26,086 bases of DNA, taken from the NCBI GenBank assembly GCA_015486505.1, contig WFRP01000067.1, positions 1-26,086 on the forward strand, read 5' to 3'. A program made the position numbers and the translations under genes. The stretch is from Pseudomonadota bacterium. Lineage in GTDB: Bacteria > Desulfobacterota > Anaeroferrophillalia > Anaeroferrophillales > Tharpellaceae. Shown piece after piece: positions 1-8,200 of this stretch. The notes below the pieces were generated by a model. It had not been told where the DNA came from. It saw only the letters and a list, made by a program, of their open reading frames with translations, and did not search any database. The stretch's first letter is position 1, and each line of letters starts with the position of its first letter.

Positions 1-24
1 AGAAAATAACCTGTAAGGTACTAA
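1..24 (-). repeat. R1 element, left-cut partial copy
   Basis: These bases match the left-end segment of the R1 repeat family (AACCTGTAAGG followed by TACTAA). The copy is cut by the window edge. Its terminal CTAA at 21-24 is shared with the next copy, so two R1 elements stand head to tail. Strand is assigned so that the TTAG-CC..TTACAGG end is the left end. Confidence 0.75.
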
Positions 25-157
25 TGCGGGAACTATCTCCGCAACCTAATCGGGCCTTTTTGGCCCGCAAATAAGTACTCTTATCAGAACATTTTCTTGT
101 TTTTACAGTTGAAAAAAGCTGTCGAAAAAAACAAGAAAATAACCTGTAAGGCACTAA
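21..157 (-). repeat. R1 hairpin repeat element, full copy
   Basis: This is a full copy bounded by CTAA at 21-24 and 154-157. From the plus-strand side it holds the GCGGGAAC..CCGC terminal hairpin, a GGGCC..GGCCC hairpin, the conserved block AAGTACTCTTATCAGAACAT, and a long inverted repeat whose arms are TTTTCTTG and CAAGAAAA. The loop is longer here than in the simplest copies. It lies just past the stop codon of the kinase-fusion gene at 184 and may act as a terminator for it; that role is inference. Confidence 0.85.
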
Positions 158-183
158 TTCCTGATGGGGAAATTTTATTTTCT

Positions 184-1746
184 TTAGGCGTGGGTTACCA
201 GACAATAAAGCTGTTCGACCAGATCCTTGCGCGTATCGATATCGACCCAGGAGACATTTTCAAGTTCATCACAATCCGGTGGCTCAAAACGCTGGCGCCG
301 GGCAATTGAGATATCGGCATCGGAGGCATCGCCGCCTACTTCAGCCCGCTGTTTCAGATTTTCTTCGATTACCGGCCGCGGCGCCCGGCAGACCACCAGG
401 CGCACCGGAACTCCGGCTTTCCGCGCCACCGCATAAAATAATTTTCGGTCGGCGGCTTTCAGGTTGGCAGCGTCAATCACCACCGCCGCAGCCTGAGCAA
501 TTACGCCGGCAGCCTGTCTGGCCATTTCGCTATAGGTTTTCACCGTCATCTCCCGGGTGTAAATCCCCTTACCGAAAGGCGCGGCCGCATTCTGCCCGGC
601 AAGGCCCAGCATCTCTTTCCGCACAACATCCGAACGTAAAACCTTAACCCCCCATAAATCTACCAGTACCCGGGCGAGATAACTTTTACCGCTGCCGCTG
701 ACACCGGCCAGCAGAATAATTCCCGCAGGTTTCGGGGCGGCATAGACTGCGGCAAGTTGAAAATAACGCCCGGCCGTTGCGCGGGCATTTTTTAAGGCAT
801 CTTTATCAAGCGCGGGGTCGGAACTGATAAAGCTCCAGACTTTCCCCCGGACATAGGCGCGATAACACTTATAAAAAAAACTTAATTCCGGCGCGTAGAG
901 TTCCCCCAGTTTTTCCCGGCAGCAGGCCATAAACCGGGCGGCAAAATCGAAACGGTTATTAAAGTCTAAATCCATCGCCAGAAAGGCGATATCATTAACC
1001 ACATCCAGGCGCCGGAAACGCTGATTAAACTCAATACAGTCATAAACCACCGGCGGTCCCTGCGGCGGCAGGCAGATATGCTCCATGTGGAGATCGCCAT
1101 GCCCTTCCCGGATCGCCCCGGTTTTAACCCGCCGGGCAAACAATTTACCGTAATCGGCAAGAAATTTCCGGCTGAATTCGACTATTCGTTTATAATCACG
1201 GATCAGAATCGTATCATTCAAGAACACTTCGGTCTGGGAAAAGTTCTCTTCGACATCAAAACCAACCTTTTCCCGGCTGCCGAAACTGCCGTCATTAAAA
1301 ACTTCCGCTTCTTCATAGAAAGTTTGCAGCAAATCGACCAGAGCTTCAATCTGGCGCTCTTCAAGCTCATTCCGGGCCAGCAGATTTTTCATAAGAAAGG
1401 CTTCCGGCAGACGCCGCATCACGACCGCGTAATCCACAACCCACCCGTCGCCGCCGAAAAAATACCCCCCCTCACGCCGGACAACTTTTTCGACGCGCAG
1501 ATAATAGTCGCCCCCCAGACGCCGGTTCAGACGCAACTCCTCCTCGCAACAGAAAAGTCTTTGCGCCAGGGTTGAAAAATCGAGAAAACCGTAATCAACC
1601 GGTTTCTTCACTTTGTAAACATAATCACCGGCAAGAAAAACCCAGGAGGCATGGGTCTGAACCAGTTCAACCTCCTCCGGCTGAAATTCATAACGATCAA
1701 CCTTAAGCAGATCATCAAGCATCGCTTTTCGCTGAGTATTGTTCAT
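184..1746 (-). CDS. APH-like phosphotransferase / P-loop ATPase fusion protein
   Basis: This 520-residue protein combines two domains. Residues about 25-300 resemble the aminoglycoside phosphotransferase/choline kinase fold, with the catalytic loop HGDLHMEH at 216-223 and a following DCIEFN around Asp236 that would bind metal. Residues about 340-510 form a P-loop kinase domain with the Walker A motif GVSGSGKS at 348-355, resembling gluconate kinase or AAA_33 proteins. This two-domain architecture is widespread in bacteria and usually annotated only as bifunctional aminoglycoside phosphotransferase/ATP-binding protein; the substrate is unknown. It should not be read as a resistance gene. The start is the ATG at 1746, preceded by AGGAAAA about ten bases upstream. 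It follows purN by 99 bases on the same strand and could be co-transcribed with it. Confidence 0.85.
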   Translation of the reverse strand: MNNTQRKAMLDDLLKVDRYEFQPEEVELVQTHASWVFLAGDYVYKVKKPVDYGFLDFSTLAQRLFCCEEELRLNRRLGGDYYLRVEKVVRREGGYFFGGDGWVVDYAVVMRRLPEAFLMKNLLARNELEERQIEALVDLLQTFYEEAEVFNDGSFGSREKVGFDVEENFSQTEVFLNDTILIRDYKRIVEFSRKFLADYGKLFARRVKTGAIREGHGDLHMEHICLPPQGPPVVYDCIEFNQRFRRLDVVNDIAFLAMDLDFNNRFDFAARFMACCREKLGELYAPELSFFYKCYRAYVRGKVWSFISSDPALDKDALKNARATAGRYFQLAAVYAAPKPAGIILLAGVSGSGKSYLARVLVDLWGVKVLRSDVVRKEMLGLAGQNAAAPFGKGIYTREMTVKTYSEMARQAAGVIAQAAAVVIDAANLKAADRKLFYAVARKAGVPVRLVVCRAPRPVIEENLKQRAEVGGDASDADISIARRQRFEPPDCDELENVSWVDIDTRKDLVEQLYCLVTHA

Positions 1747-1845
1747 AATTTATTTTCCTGATTTTTTGAAAAACGGAGAGAATTGACAAACCCATTTACT
1801 GTGGATCCGCTAATAGAACAGGCGCAGGGACCTCAAATTAACGGT

Positions 1846-2505
1846 TTAATCCAGCCCCGGACAGGAGAACAAGGCTGATTTGGCCCAAAGAGCTTCATCC
1901 GGGCCGGCAATAACCACCCGGCGGCCGACAAGGCGCAGTTTACCGGCACAATAGAGCGCGATGGCATGGGGCAAGATTTTGTGTTCACATTTCAGGATGC
2001 GGGCTTTTAAGTCATCCTGGGTATCACTGTCAAGAACCGGGACGGCGGCCTGAATGATAATCGGCCCGTGATCGACTTTTTCATCAACAAAATGAACCGT
2101 GCAGCCGGCCAGTTTCACCCCGTAATTAAAAGCCTGAGCCTGACCGTCAGTTCCCGGAAACGCCGGCAGAATTGCCGGATGAATATTGATTACCCGATCG
2201 GGAAAGGCCTTGAGCAACCCCTGGCCGACAACCCGCATAAAACCGGCGAGAACCACCAGTTCGACGTCGCTTTCCCGTAAAACCCGAACCAGTTCATCAT
2301 CAAAATCCGACCGCCGCGCGTAATCGCCATGCTTAACCACCCGGGTGGCAATCCCGCTCTCGGCGGCCCGGGTCAAACCGTAGGCCGCCGGATCATTACT
2401 GATCACTACCGCAATCTCACCATCAATCCGGCCACTTTTAACTGCGGCAATAATCGACTGTAAATTACTGCCGCTGCCTGAAATCAAAACCCCGATTTTA
2501 GTCAT
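1846..2505 (-). CDS. purN: Phosphoribosylglycinamide formyltransferase (GART)
   Basis: PurN transfers a formyl group from 10-formyltetrahydrofolate to glycinamide ribonucleotide, the third step of de novo purine synthesis in the cytoplasm. The 219-residue protein has the N-terminal SGSGSNLQ phosphate-binding loop at about 9-16 and the family's catalytic set: Asn107 and His109 in INIHPAILP, and Asp145 in VDHGPII. Length is normal for the family. It begins three bases after the purM stop codon, so the two genes form a purM-purN operon and are probably translationally coupled, as in many Proteobacteria. No unusual residues were seen. Confidence 0.96.
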   Translation of the reverse strand: MTKIGVLISGSGSNLQSIIAAVKSGRIDGEIAVVISNDPAAYGLTRAAESGIATRVVKHGDYARRSDFDDELVRVLRESDVELVVLAGFMRVVGQGLLKAFPDRVINIHPAILPAFPGTDGQAQAFNYGVKLAGCTVHFVDEKVDHGPIIIQAAVPVLDSDTQDDLKARILKCEHKILPHAIALYCAGKLRLVGRRVVIAGPDEALWAKSALFSCPGLD

Positions 2506-2508
2506 ATT

Positions 2509-3567
2509 CTATAAACTCACAAAAACGATCGGTTTTGCACCTTTTTTAAGTTTGCCGATTTCACCGATCACAAAACCTTTTTCCCCGAGTCCGGACAAGC
2601 GTTGAAGAATATCATCAACCTCTTCCGCGGCAACTATCAAAGCCATGCCGATGCCGCAATTAAAGGCCGTCAGCATCTCTTTATCATCAATTTTGCCCTG
2701 ACGCGCAATCAGGTCGAAAATCGGCGGACGCGGCCAGGAATCGGGATCGATGCGCACCTGGCAACGGTTCGGCACCACCCGAACCACATTCTCCTGCAAG
2801 CCGCCGCCGGTTATATGGGCAATACCCTTGATCCTGAAATCGCGCTGCAGATTCAGCAGCGCGCGCACGTAAATCCGGGTCGGACGCAGAAGTTCTTCAC
2901 CAAGGCTCAGTTCCAGTTCCGGGATTTTTTCATCAAGGCCGTAACCACTTTCTTCGAGTAAAACCCGCCGGGCCAGAGAATAACCGTTACTATGCAGACC
3001 GGATGAAGCAAGACCGATAATTTTATCCCCGACTTTAACTTCAGAGCCATCAATCAACCGCGATTTATCAACAATTCCGACGGCAAAACCGGCCAGTTCA
3101 TAATCGGAGCCCTGATAAAAACCGGGCATTTCCGCGGTCTCACCGCCAATCAATGAGCAACCGGCTTCTTTGCAGCCTTTGGCAATCCCGGCAATAATCT
3201 CCGTAGCCCGCTTAATTTCAAGCTGACTGGTAGCTAAATAATCGAGAAAAAAGAGCGGCTCCGCCCCTTGCACGACAATATCATTAACCACCATCGCCAC
3301 CAGATCAATGCCGATCGTGTCATGCTTATCCGCTAAAAAAGCGAGTTTCAACTTAGTCCCCACCCCGTCGGTTGAAGAGACCAGTACCGGATCACGATAA
3401 TTCCCGGTCCGCAGCGAAAAAAGTGCCCCGAACCCGCCGATATCAGCCAGAACCTCAGATCTGAAGGTATCCTTCACCAGAGGCGCAATATTTTTTACCA
3501 GACGATTTCCGGCCTCGATATCAACTCCGGCGTCTTTATAGGTCAAGCCTTTTTTTACTTTAGCCAA
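2509..3567 (-). CDS. purM: Phosphoribosylformylglycinamidine cyclo-ligase (AIR synthetase)
   Basis: PurM closes the imidazole ring, converting formylglycinamidine ribonucleotide to aminoimidazole ribonucleotide with ATP, the fifth step of purine synthesis. The 352-residue product is full length and carries the family blocks DGVGTKLKLA, DLVAMVVNDIVVQGAEP and SGLHSNGYSLARR. The best-supported start is a TTG at 3567: AGGAAG lies about eight bases upstream, and the nearby ATG at 3572 is out of frame. Two sigma70-like promoters on this strand lie upstream, at 3605-3633 and 3679-3708. purN follows directly, forming an operon. Confidence 0.96.
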   Translation of the reverse strand: MAKVKKGLTYKDAGVDIEAGNRLVKNIAPLVKDTFRSEVLADIGGFGALFSLRTGNYRDPVLVSSTDGVGTKLKLAFLADKHDTIGIDLVAMVVNDIVVQGAEPLFFLDYLATSQLEIKRATEIIAGIAKGCKEAGCSLIGGETAEMPGFYQGSDYELAGFAVGIVDKSRLIDGSEVKVGDKIIGLASSGLHSNGYSLARRVLLEESGYGLDEKIPELELSLGEELLRPTRIYVRALLNLQRDFRIKGIAHITGGGLQENVVRVVPNRCQVRIDPDSWPRPPIFDLIARQGKIDDKEMLTAFNCGIGMALIVAAEEVDDILQRLSGLGEKGFVIGEIGKLKKGAKPIVFVSL

Positions 3568-3604
3568 ATCATCTTCCTCACATCAATTCACACAACAGAC
3601 AGCG

Positions 3605-3633
3605 ATTATACCACGCGTTACAAACAGTTCAGC
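3605..3633 (-). promoter_or_regulatory. Candidate promoter for purM (proximal, extended -10)
   Basis: On the minus strand TGGTATAAT forms a perfect -10 box with an extended TG motif at about 3605-3613. The -35 region (GCTGAA, 3628-3633) is weak, which is typical of extended -10 promoters. The initiation point would fall around 30 bases upstream of the purM TTG start. Sequence pattern only. Confidence 0.45.
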
Positions 3634-3678
3634 GGTCGCAAACTCAGACTTTGCAAAGCCCGAACCCCAAACCCTGTA

Positions 3679-3708
3679 ATTGTAACTAATCAGGGAGTAA
3701 AAAGTCAA
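3679..3708 (-). promoter_or_regulatory. Candidate sigma70 promoter for purM (distal)
   Basis: On the minus strand TTGACT (3703-3708) is separated by 18 bases from TACAAT (3679-3684). Both boxes are close to consensus and the direction suits purM-purN. The -35 overlaps the start of the AT-rich tandem repeat at 3708. Confidence 0.5.
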
Positions 3709-3740
3709 TCTATAATATAAATCTATAATATAAATCTATA
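3708..3740. repeat. 13 bp AT-rich tandem repeat, about 2.5 units
   Basis: The unit ATCTATAATATAA occurs at 3708-3720 and 3721-3733, followed by a partial unit ATCTATA at 3734-3740. It borders the distal purM promoter. No function is evident; it is a candidate for length variation between strains. Confidence 0.8.
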
Positions 3741-3793
3741 AGCTATAACATAAGGGTACCTCGAAAAATTGTCTTTTTGTCCAATTACTGCGT

Positions 3794-4035
3794 TGGTTAA
3801 AAATTTTAATCCGCAAAATACTAATGCGGGAACAAACCCGCAACCCAAACGGAGCCTTGCGGCCCGCACCCAGGGGCACTTCCGCTGGTCGCAAATAAGT
3901 ACTCTTATCAGAACATTTCTTGTTTTTACAGTTGAAAAAAACTGTCGAAAAAAACAAGAAAATAACCTGTAAGGTACTAAGTGTATTTTGTGACCGGCGG
4001 GAGTGCCCCTGGGGTCCGGATTAAAATTCTTAACC
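3794..4035. repeat. Imperfect inverted repeat flanking an R1 copy
   Basis: GGTTAAAAATTTTAATCC (3794-3811) and GGATTAAAATTCTTAACC (4018-4035) are near-perfect inverted copies separated by about 200 bases. Between them lies an R1 element and an oppositely oriented R1 fragment (AGTGCCCCTGGG around 4000). The whole unit could fold as a cruciform, or could be the debris of two elements inserted in opposite directions. Confidence 0.6.
3821..3980 (-). repeat. R1 hairpin repeat element, full copy (long form)
   Basis: A 160 bp copy bounded by CTAA at 3821-3824 and 3977-3980. It carries the terminal GCGGGAAC hairpin, the optional internal block containing AGGGGCACTTCCGCTGG (present in some copies, absent in others), the AAGTACTCTTATCAGAACAT core, and the long-loop TTTCTTG..CAAGAAA hairpin like the copy at 21-157. 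No gene abuts it directly. Confidence 0.85.
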
Positions 4036-4116
4036 GCCTTGTACTTAAACAAAAATCCTGATTTTTCAAGACACCCATAAATCCATATGAATCTGTAACC
4101 GCTGGTTTCAGCCGGT

Positions 4117-4677
4117 TCAGGACTCCGGGCCCAGTTCGCTGCGCAGTGTAAAAATCAAATCTTCGGGGTTGGGCAGCACCCCGTAATACTCGTAAAGAAC
4201 CTTGGCCCCGGCCGGGGTCATTTTCAGAATAAATGTTGCCGGAATATGTTTTACTTTTACTTTTTCCGCCAGCGGATCGGCAAACAGCGGGTAACGGATG
4301 CCGTAGTTTTTTTTGAAAGCTTTGACCTCGAGAAAATCATCGCCGTAACCTAAACCGATAAATTTGACCTTCTGGGAAAGGCCCTCTTTTTCAACCAGGT
4401 TATAAATTTTATTCAGGCTTCGCGTCAGCCCCTGACAATGCGGACAACGGCTCTGAAACACATTCGCAATCAGAATATCGGTCTTGATTTCGGTCAGCAG
4501 AAAACTTTTGCGCGGCTTTAAAAAACCGAGGTAGGCCGCCATTCTGTAATCGGTCGGAGTTTCAAGTGAGATTGCCCGGACAACCTCACGGGTTTTATGT
4601 GACGTCGCGCAGCCGGAAAACAGAAACGCACAACTTACAAACACCAGAACTAAAACAAGCGGTCGATATAAACGCAT
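4117..4677 (-). CDS. Thioredoxin-fold lipoprotein with CPHC motif
   Basis: This 186-residue protein begins with a lipoprotein signal: a basic start, a hydrophobic stretch, and the lipobox LFSGC with Cys23. Ala follows the Cys, which would favour the outer membrane. The rest looks like a TlpA/AhpC-type thioredoxin fold, with the redox motif CPHC at Cys78 and Cys81 and a cis-proline segment HIPATFIL near residue 145. A role in periplasmic thiol-disulfide exchange is likely, but the partner is unknown. A longer frame starts at 4704, but the ATG at 4677 is preferred because GGAGGG lies just upstream and the signal peptide begins there. Its neighbours are repeats on both sides, so no operon partner is visible. 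Confidence 0.8.
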   Translation of the reverse strand: MRLYRPLVLVLVFVSCAFLFSGCATSHKTREVVRAISLETPTDYRMAAYLGFLKPRKSFLLTEIKTDILIANVFQSRCPHCQGLTRSLNKIYNLVEKEGLSQKVKFIGLGYGDDFLEVKAFKKNYGIRYPLFADPLAEKVKVKHIPATFILKMTPAGAKVLYEYYGVLPNPEDLIFTLRSELGPES

Positions 4678-4787
4678 AATCCCTCCAGTTTTTTCTGAAA
4701 CCATCTCAAATTAAAGATCTCAATAATACAGCCTAACCCAAATCACCTTGGCAAAAACAATAATGAATTCAGATAAGCCGCGCCTTG

Positions 4788-4939
4788 TTAGTGCCTTACA
4801 GGTTATTTTCTGCACAAAAAAACAAGATTTAATAGTCAGAAAATGTTCTGATAAGAGCACTTATTTGCGACCATCGGAAGTGCCCCTGGGTACGGACCGT
4901 AAGGCCCTGTTTGGGTTGCGGGGTCTGTTCCCGCATTAG
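4788..4939 (+). repeat. R1 hairpin repeat element, tandem copy 1
   Basis: This copy is bounded by TTAG at 4788-4791 and 4936-4939. It has the left motif TGCCTTACAGG, a degenerate hairpin with a loop containing TTAATAGTC, the GTTCTGATAAGAGCACTT core, the optional block GGAAGTGCCCCTGGG, and the right-end hairpin TGTTCCCGCA. Its right TTAG is also the left TTAG of the next copy. Confidence 0.88.
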
Positions 4940-5048
4940 TGCCTTACAGGTTATTTTCTTGTTTTAAAACAAGAAAATGTTCTGATAAGAGCACTTATTT
5001 GCGGGCCGCAAGGCCCTGTTTGGGTTGCGGGATCTGTTCCCGCATTAG
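4936..5048 (+). repeat. R1 hairpin repeat element, tandem copy 2 (short form)
   Basis: This 113 bp copy shows the cleanest form of the family. It runs from TTAG at 4936-4939 through a perfect palindrome (TTTTCTTG..CAAGAAAA, with TTTTAAAA at the centre), GTTCTGATAAG, a GGGCCGCAAGGCCC hairpin and a TGCGGG..CCCGCA hairpin, to TTAG at 5045-5048. It lacks the optional block of copy 1. Head-to-tail sharing of TTAG suggests one element inserted into the boundary of the other. Confidence 0.9.
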
Positions 5049-5235
5049 TTAACTTAATAACTACTTTGTTTTTCATAGTTTTGGCAACCACAAAATATCT
5101 GAAAAAGTCTTTTTTTATTGATTAAGCATAATAAACTCGATTAAAGAGTCAATATGACAAAGTAAAAAAATTCGTAATTATTCAGCTAACCCGTAAATTC
5201 AGGGTACACAATCCCGATTGCTGGCACAATTCTGG

Positions 5236-8200
5236 ATGAAGCTTATGAAGATAAAACAACCAGGTAAGATTCCTGTCCCAAAAATTATCCGCATCACTTT
5301 ATTCACCTGTTTGATGCTTCTCGTCCAACCGGCACTGAAGAATTTTCATAGCCAGTCTTCAGTCTGGGCTGGGAACTCCGGCTGGAACAACGCTTTTGAT
5401 GCTTCGCCCCAACCCGGTGCTCCACCTTCCAGAGAAGCAGAAACATCCGATAATTCCTGGAATACGGTCATTGACGATAACAGCTATAATCCGAAAATTG
5501 ACAACAACCGTAAAATCAAAAAAAATTCGCGGTTACCGGGAGAAACCCAAACTCAGACCAACTCCAGCACTGATCAACCTGAAGCTCTTGAGCTGATAGA
5601 TGCCCTGCTGACCGCCAACCAACCGGCCGAAATACCGCCGACCCTCTACATCAACAATATGACCAAGGTTCAATATGCCGGGGCGGTATCAATGGCAATG
5701 GAAGGCATGCGTCTTTTCTACGGCGATATGGATGCCGACCAGGAAGGCCTCTTTAAGGCCCGCTGGCTGCCGCTTTTCCGCTACCCGAATCAGGATGTTA
5801 TTTATTATGTAAACCATCTTAACCCTTTGCTGCTCAAATTCCTGACTCTGCGGGCCGCCTTAAATGACTGCATTGAAGATTTCAATGCGACCCAGCTTGC
5901 AGTTATGAGCTGTACTGAGATTGGCGATGCTGCGGGTGTTTCCCAGGCCATGGAGACCGCCGTTATCTACGCTATAGCCGGCAAAGCTCTCAACAGCCGT
6001 CTGCAATCGGTCGGGAAAAAGATTATCGCTCTGGGAGAACCGCCCAATGCCGCCGGTTTAATGAAAAAAGCCCGGCAGAAAAACGAAGATGCCTTTGCGG
6101 AATTTACGCCAAAATCGATCATCTCAATCACTCCGAGCCGGCTCAATGCCGTACCGGGCCGCGAGTACACCTTCACAATAAAGATTGCCGATTATGAAAA
6201 ATTTAAAAGAAAGGACAAACTGCATATCTCTTGTGAAGGTCGAGAAAAAATTAAAAACGGCATATTAATTATCAAACGGACTTTCCATAAAAAGATCGGC
6301 TCCACAGATAAATTAATCGCCGAACTGCATCAGTATCCCGGTCCCAAAATTCTCGGCTCCGCTACCGCCGATATCACTATGGTAAAAAATCCCGGCTGCT
6401 GGACTCTGGTCGATTGTCACACCTATAAGGCCAATTCCGGAGAAAATAAGTTTCTCACCTACACAATTGATAAAAAAAATAGTCGGGTCGAAAGTTCCTT
6501 TACTCCTCCTTCATTTACCGATAAAAATTTTCATTTCGGCTACTTAAGCAACTGGGAAGCACCGGCGCAACGACTCTCACCAGAAACCGAAGTCGAGGTT
6601 CCGGTCAAGATTACAAGACTTCATTCCTGTGCCGGCTTCAACGAGGAAACGCGCAATAAACTCTCTGCGGATGCATATGATGCCGGCAACGGAGAAACAG
6701 CCGACGCTGCAAAAGAGGCCGCAATCCTCAAAAAGTTGGCCGACTATGAAACCTGTCTGTACAACTGTGATTACAAACTCGCCGAACTCCCCAACAGCGC
6801 TGCAGTAACGGTCTCTTTGATCAGCGATTCAGAATTATCCCAACGGATGGAAAGCAACCCCTGGCAATCGGGATCTCTGAATAAAGCAGTAGTAAAACTG
6901 AAAAGTGAAAATTCGAAAACTCAAGCTTTACTGAAGCAAACCGTACCATCCGGCATCCCGGAAGAGCGCTACGACAAAAACAAGGCATATTTGATTTCAC
7001 TCCACATTCAAGTAAGAAATGAGTTCTATTTCAGTAAGAATTGTGACGATATCAATCGTGAAGACAGATCAGCGGATATCGCTGGCGTCGTCTATGTTTA
7101 CCAATGGGATCCGACCGGCAATAAGATAAAACCTCTGAATATCGACAGCCAGGAAGTTGCCGATGCCCCGGCGTCCCCCACTGGAGTTCAGACGAAAGCG
7201 CAGAAAAAAGCCGAAAAAATTGACTTTCATCAACACAACATTAAATATTTTACGAAAAATATTAAGGTTTTGAAGAAACAGCTTAAAAGTGCCGACAATC
7301 CCGAAGCCCGCAACCAGCTGACCCGCAACCTGCTCTATGCCGAAGATGCCCGGCAGCGGGAGCTTGATGCCATCACCACGATCAAAACCGGCGAGTTTGT
7401 CCGCACCCGCACCGAACTGGATGCCCTGAACATGAAGATTATGGCGGCGGAAAGCCGTAAAATGGAAGCCCGGTTTCACCGGGAAAAACGCATGCGTGAA
7501 CGCGGGCCGCGCCTGATCGCGCTGGCTCCGAAAGCTGACCGCTGGAAGTTGATGAATTTTTTCAAACGTAATGTGTTATCTGAACGTGACCCGAGCAAGA
7601 TGAGCAAAGCGATGCAGGCGCTCAGCGATAAGGTTTCCGGCGGCATAGAAGCCGAGATCGCCAAACACGAAGAGGAAGCCCAATATTGGGATGAAAATCT
7701 CAAGATTGCGCAAGCCACCAAAACCGGGGCTGAATATTCGCTGATGCTTCTATCCTTCACCGGAGCCAGTGCCGCCTATAACCTTTTTGGCACCGCCCGC
7801 ATGATCAGCGCCTCCGGAGTTTACATGGCCTACAGCGCGACCAGTGGTTATCTGGAAGGCGGCTGGAAAGAGGCTGTCAGTCAAACCCTTGCCGCCTACA
7901 ATACCGGCACCACCATTATTCATGCCGGGATGCAGGGTTATCAGGCCGGGGTTTTGCAGCACCTTGAAGAGTACGCCCAAAATCCGCAAAAAGTTGATCT
8001 CGACGAAGAGAAAGCCGGTTTCAAGGGCGCCGCCTGGAGTGCCGGAACGGCCGCCGCGTTTGCCTGCGCCATCCATTTTGGCATGAAAGCCTATCAGAAT
8101 CGCCAGCAAATCATAAAAAATCGCAAATTTTCACTTAAGCTCAAATGTGACCGAAGCATACAGCAAGCGCGCGCAGCCCATTTCAAGCAACGCACCATGG

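Larger units (their letters stand above)
3568..4116. other. Intergenic stretch between purM and the lipoprotein gene
   Basis: This 549-base gap holds no convincing gene. From left to right it contains two candidate purM promoters, an AT-rich 13 bp tandem repeat (3708-3740), an R1 element (3821-3980), and a small inverted R1 fragment around 3990-4018. The R1 region is flanked by an inverted repeat that makes 3794-4035 a large imperfect palindrome. Short open frames here read through the repeats and are not credible proteins. Confidence 0.7.
4678..5235. other. Divergent intergenic region upstream of the large exported protein
   Basis: This gap separates the minus-strand lipoprotein from the plus-strand three-gene module. 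It holds two tandem R1 elements (4788-5048) and then an AT-rich 190-base leader (about 5049-5235). The leader presumably contains the promoter of the module, but I found no convincing -35/-10 pair. A weak ATGACA/TAATTA arrangement near 5153-5180 was not strong enough to call. Confidence 0.6.

Noticed and set aside
184..1746. Aminoglycoside resistance gene
   Set aside because: The APH-like fold is fused to a P-loop kinase, an architecture found broadly as a housekeeping protein; nothing points to drug specificity.
3723..4052. Minus-strand frame of 109 codons between purM and the lipoprotein gene
   Set aside because: It consists largely of R1 and AT-rich repeat sequence; similar peptide fragments recur wherever R1 is read in that frame.
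4788..5048. Tandem R1 copies as a CRISPR array
   Set aside because: The units are over 110 bp, hairpin-rich, directly abutting, lack unique spacers of constant length, and no cas genes are present.
5100..5235. Promoter for the plus-strand module
   Set aside because: Several AT-rich hexamers resemble -10 boxes, but no spacing/-35 combination was convincing.
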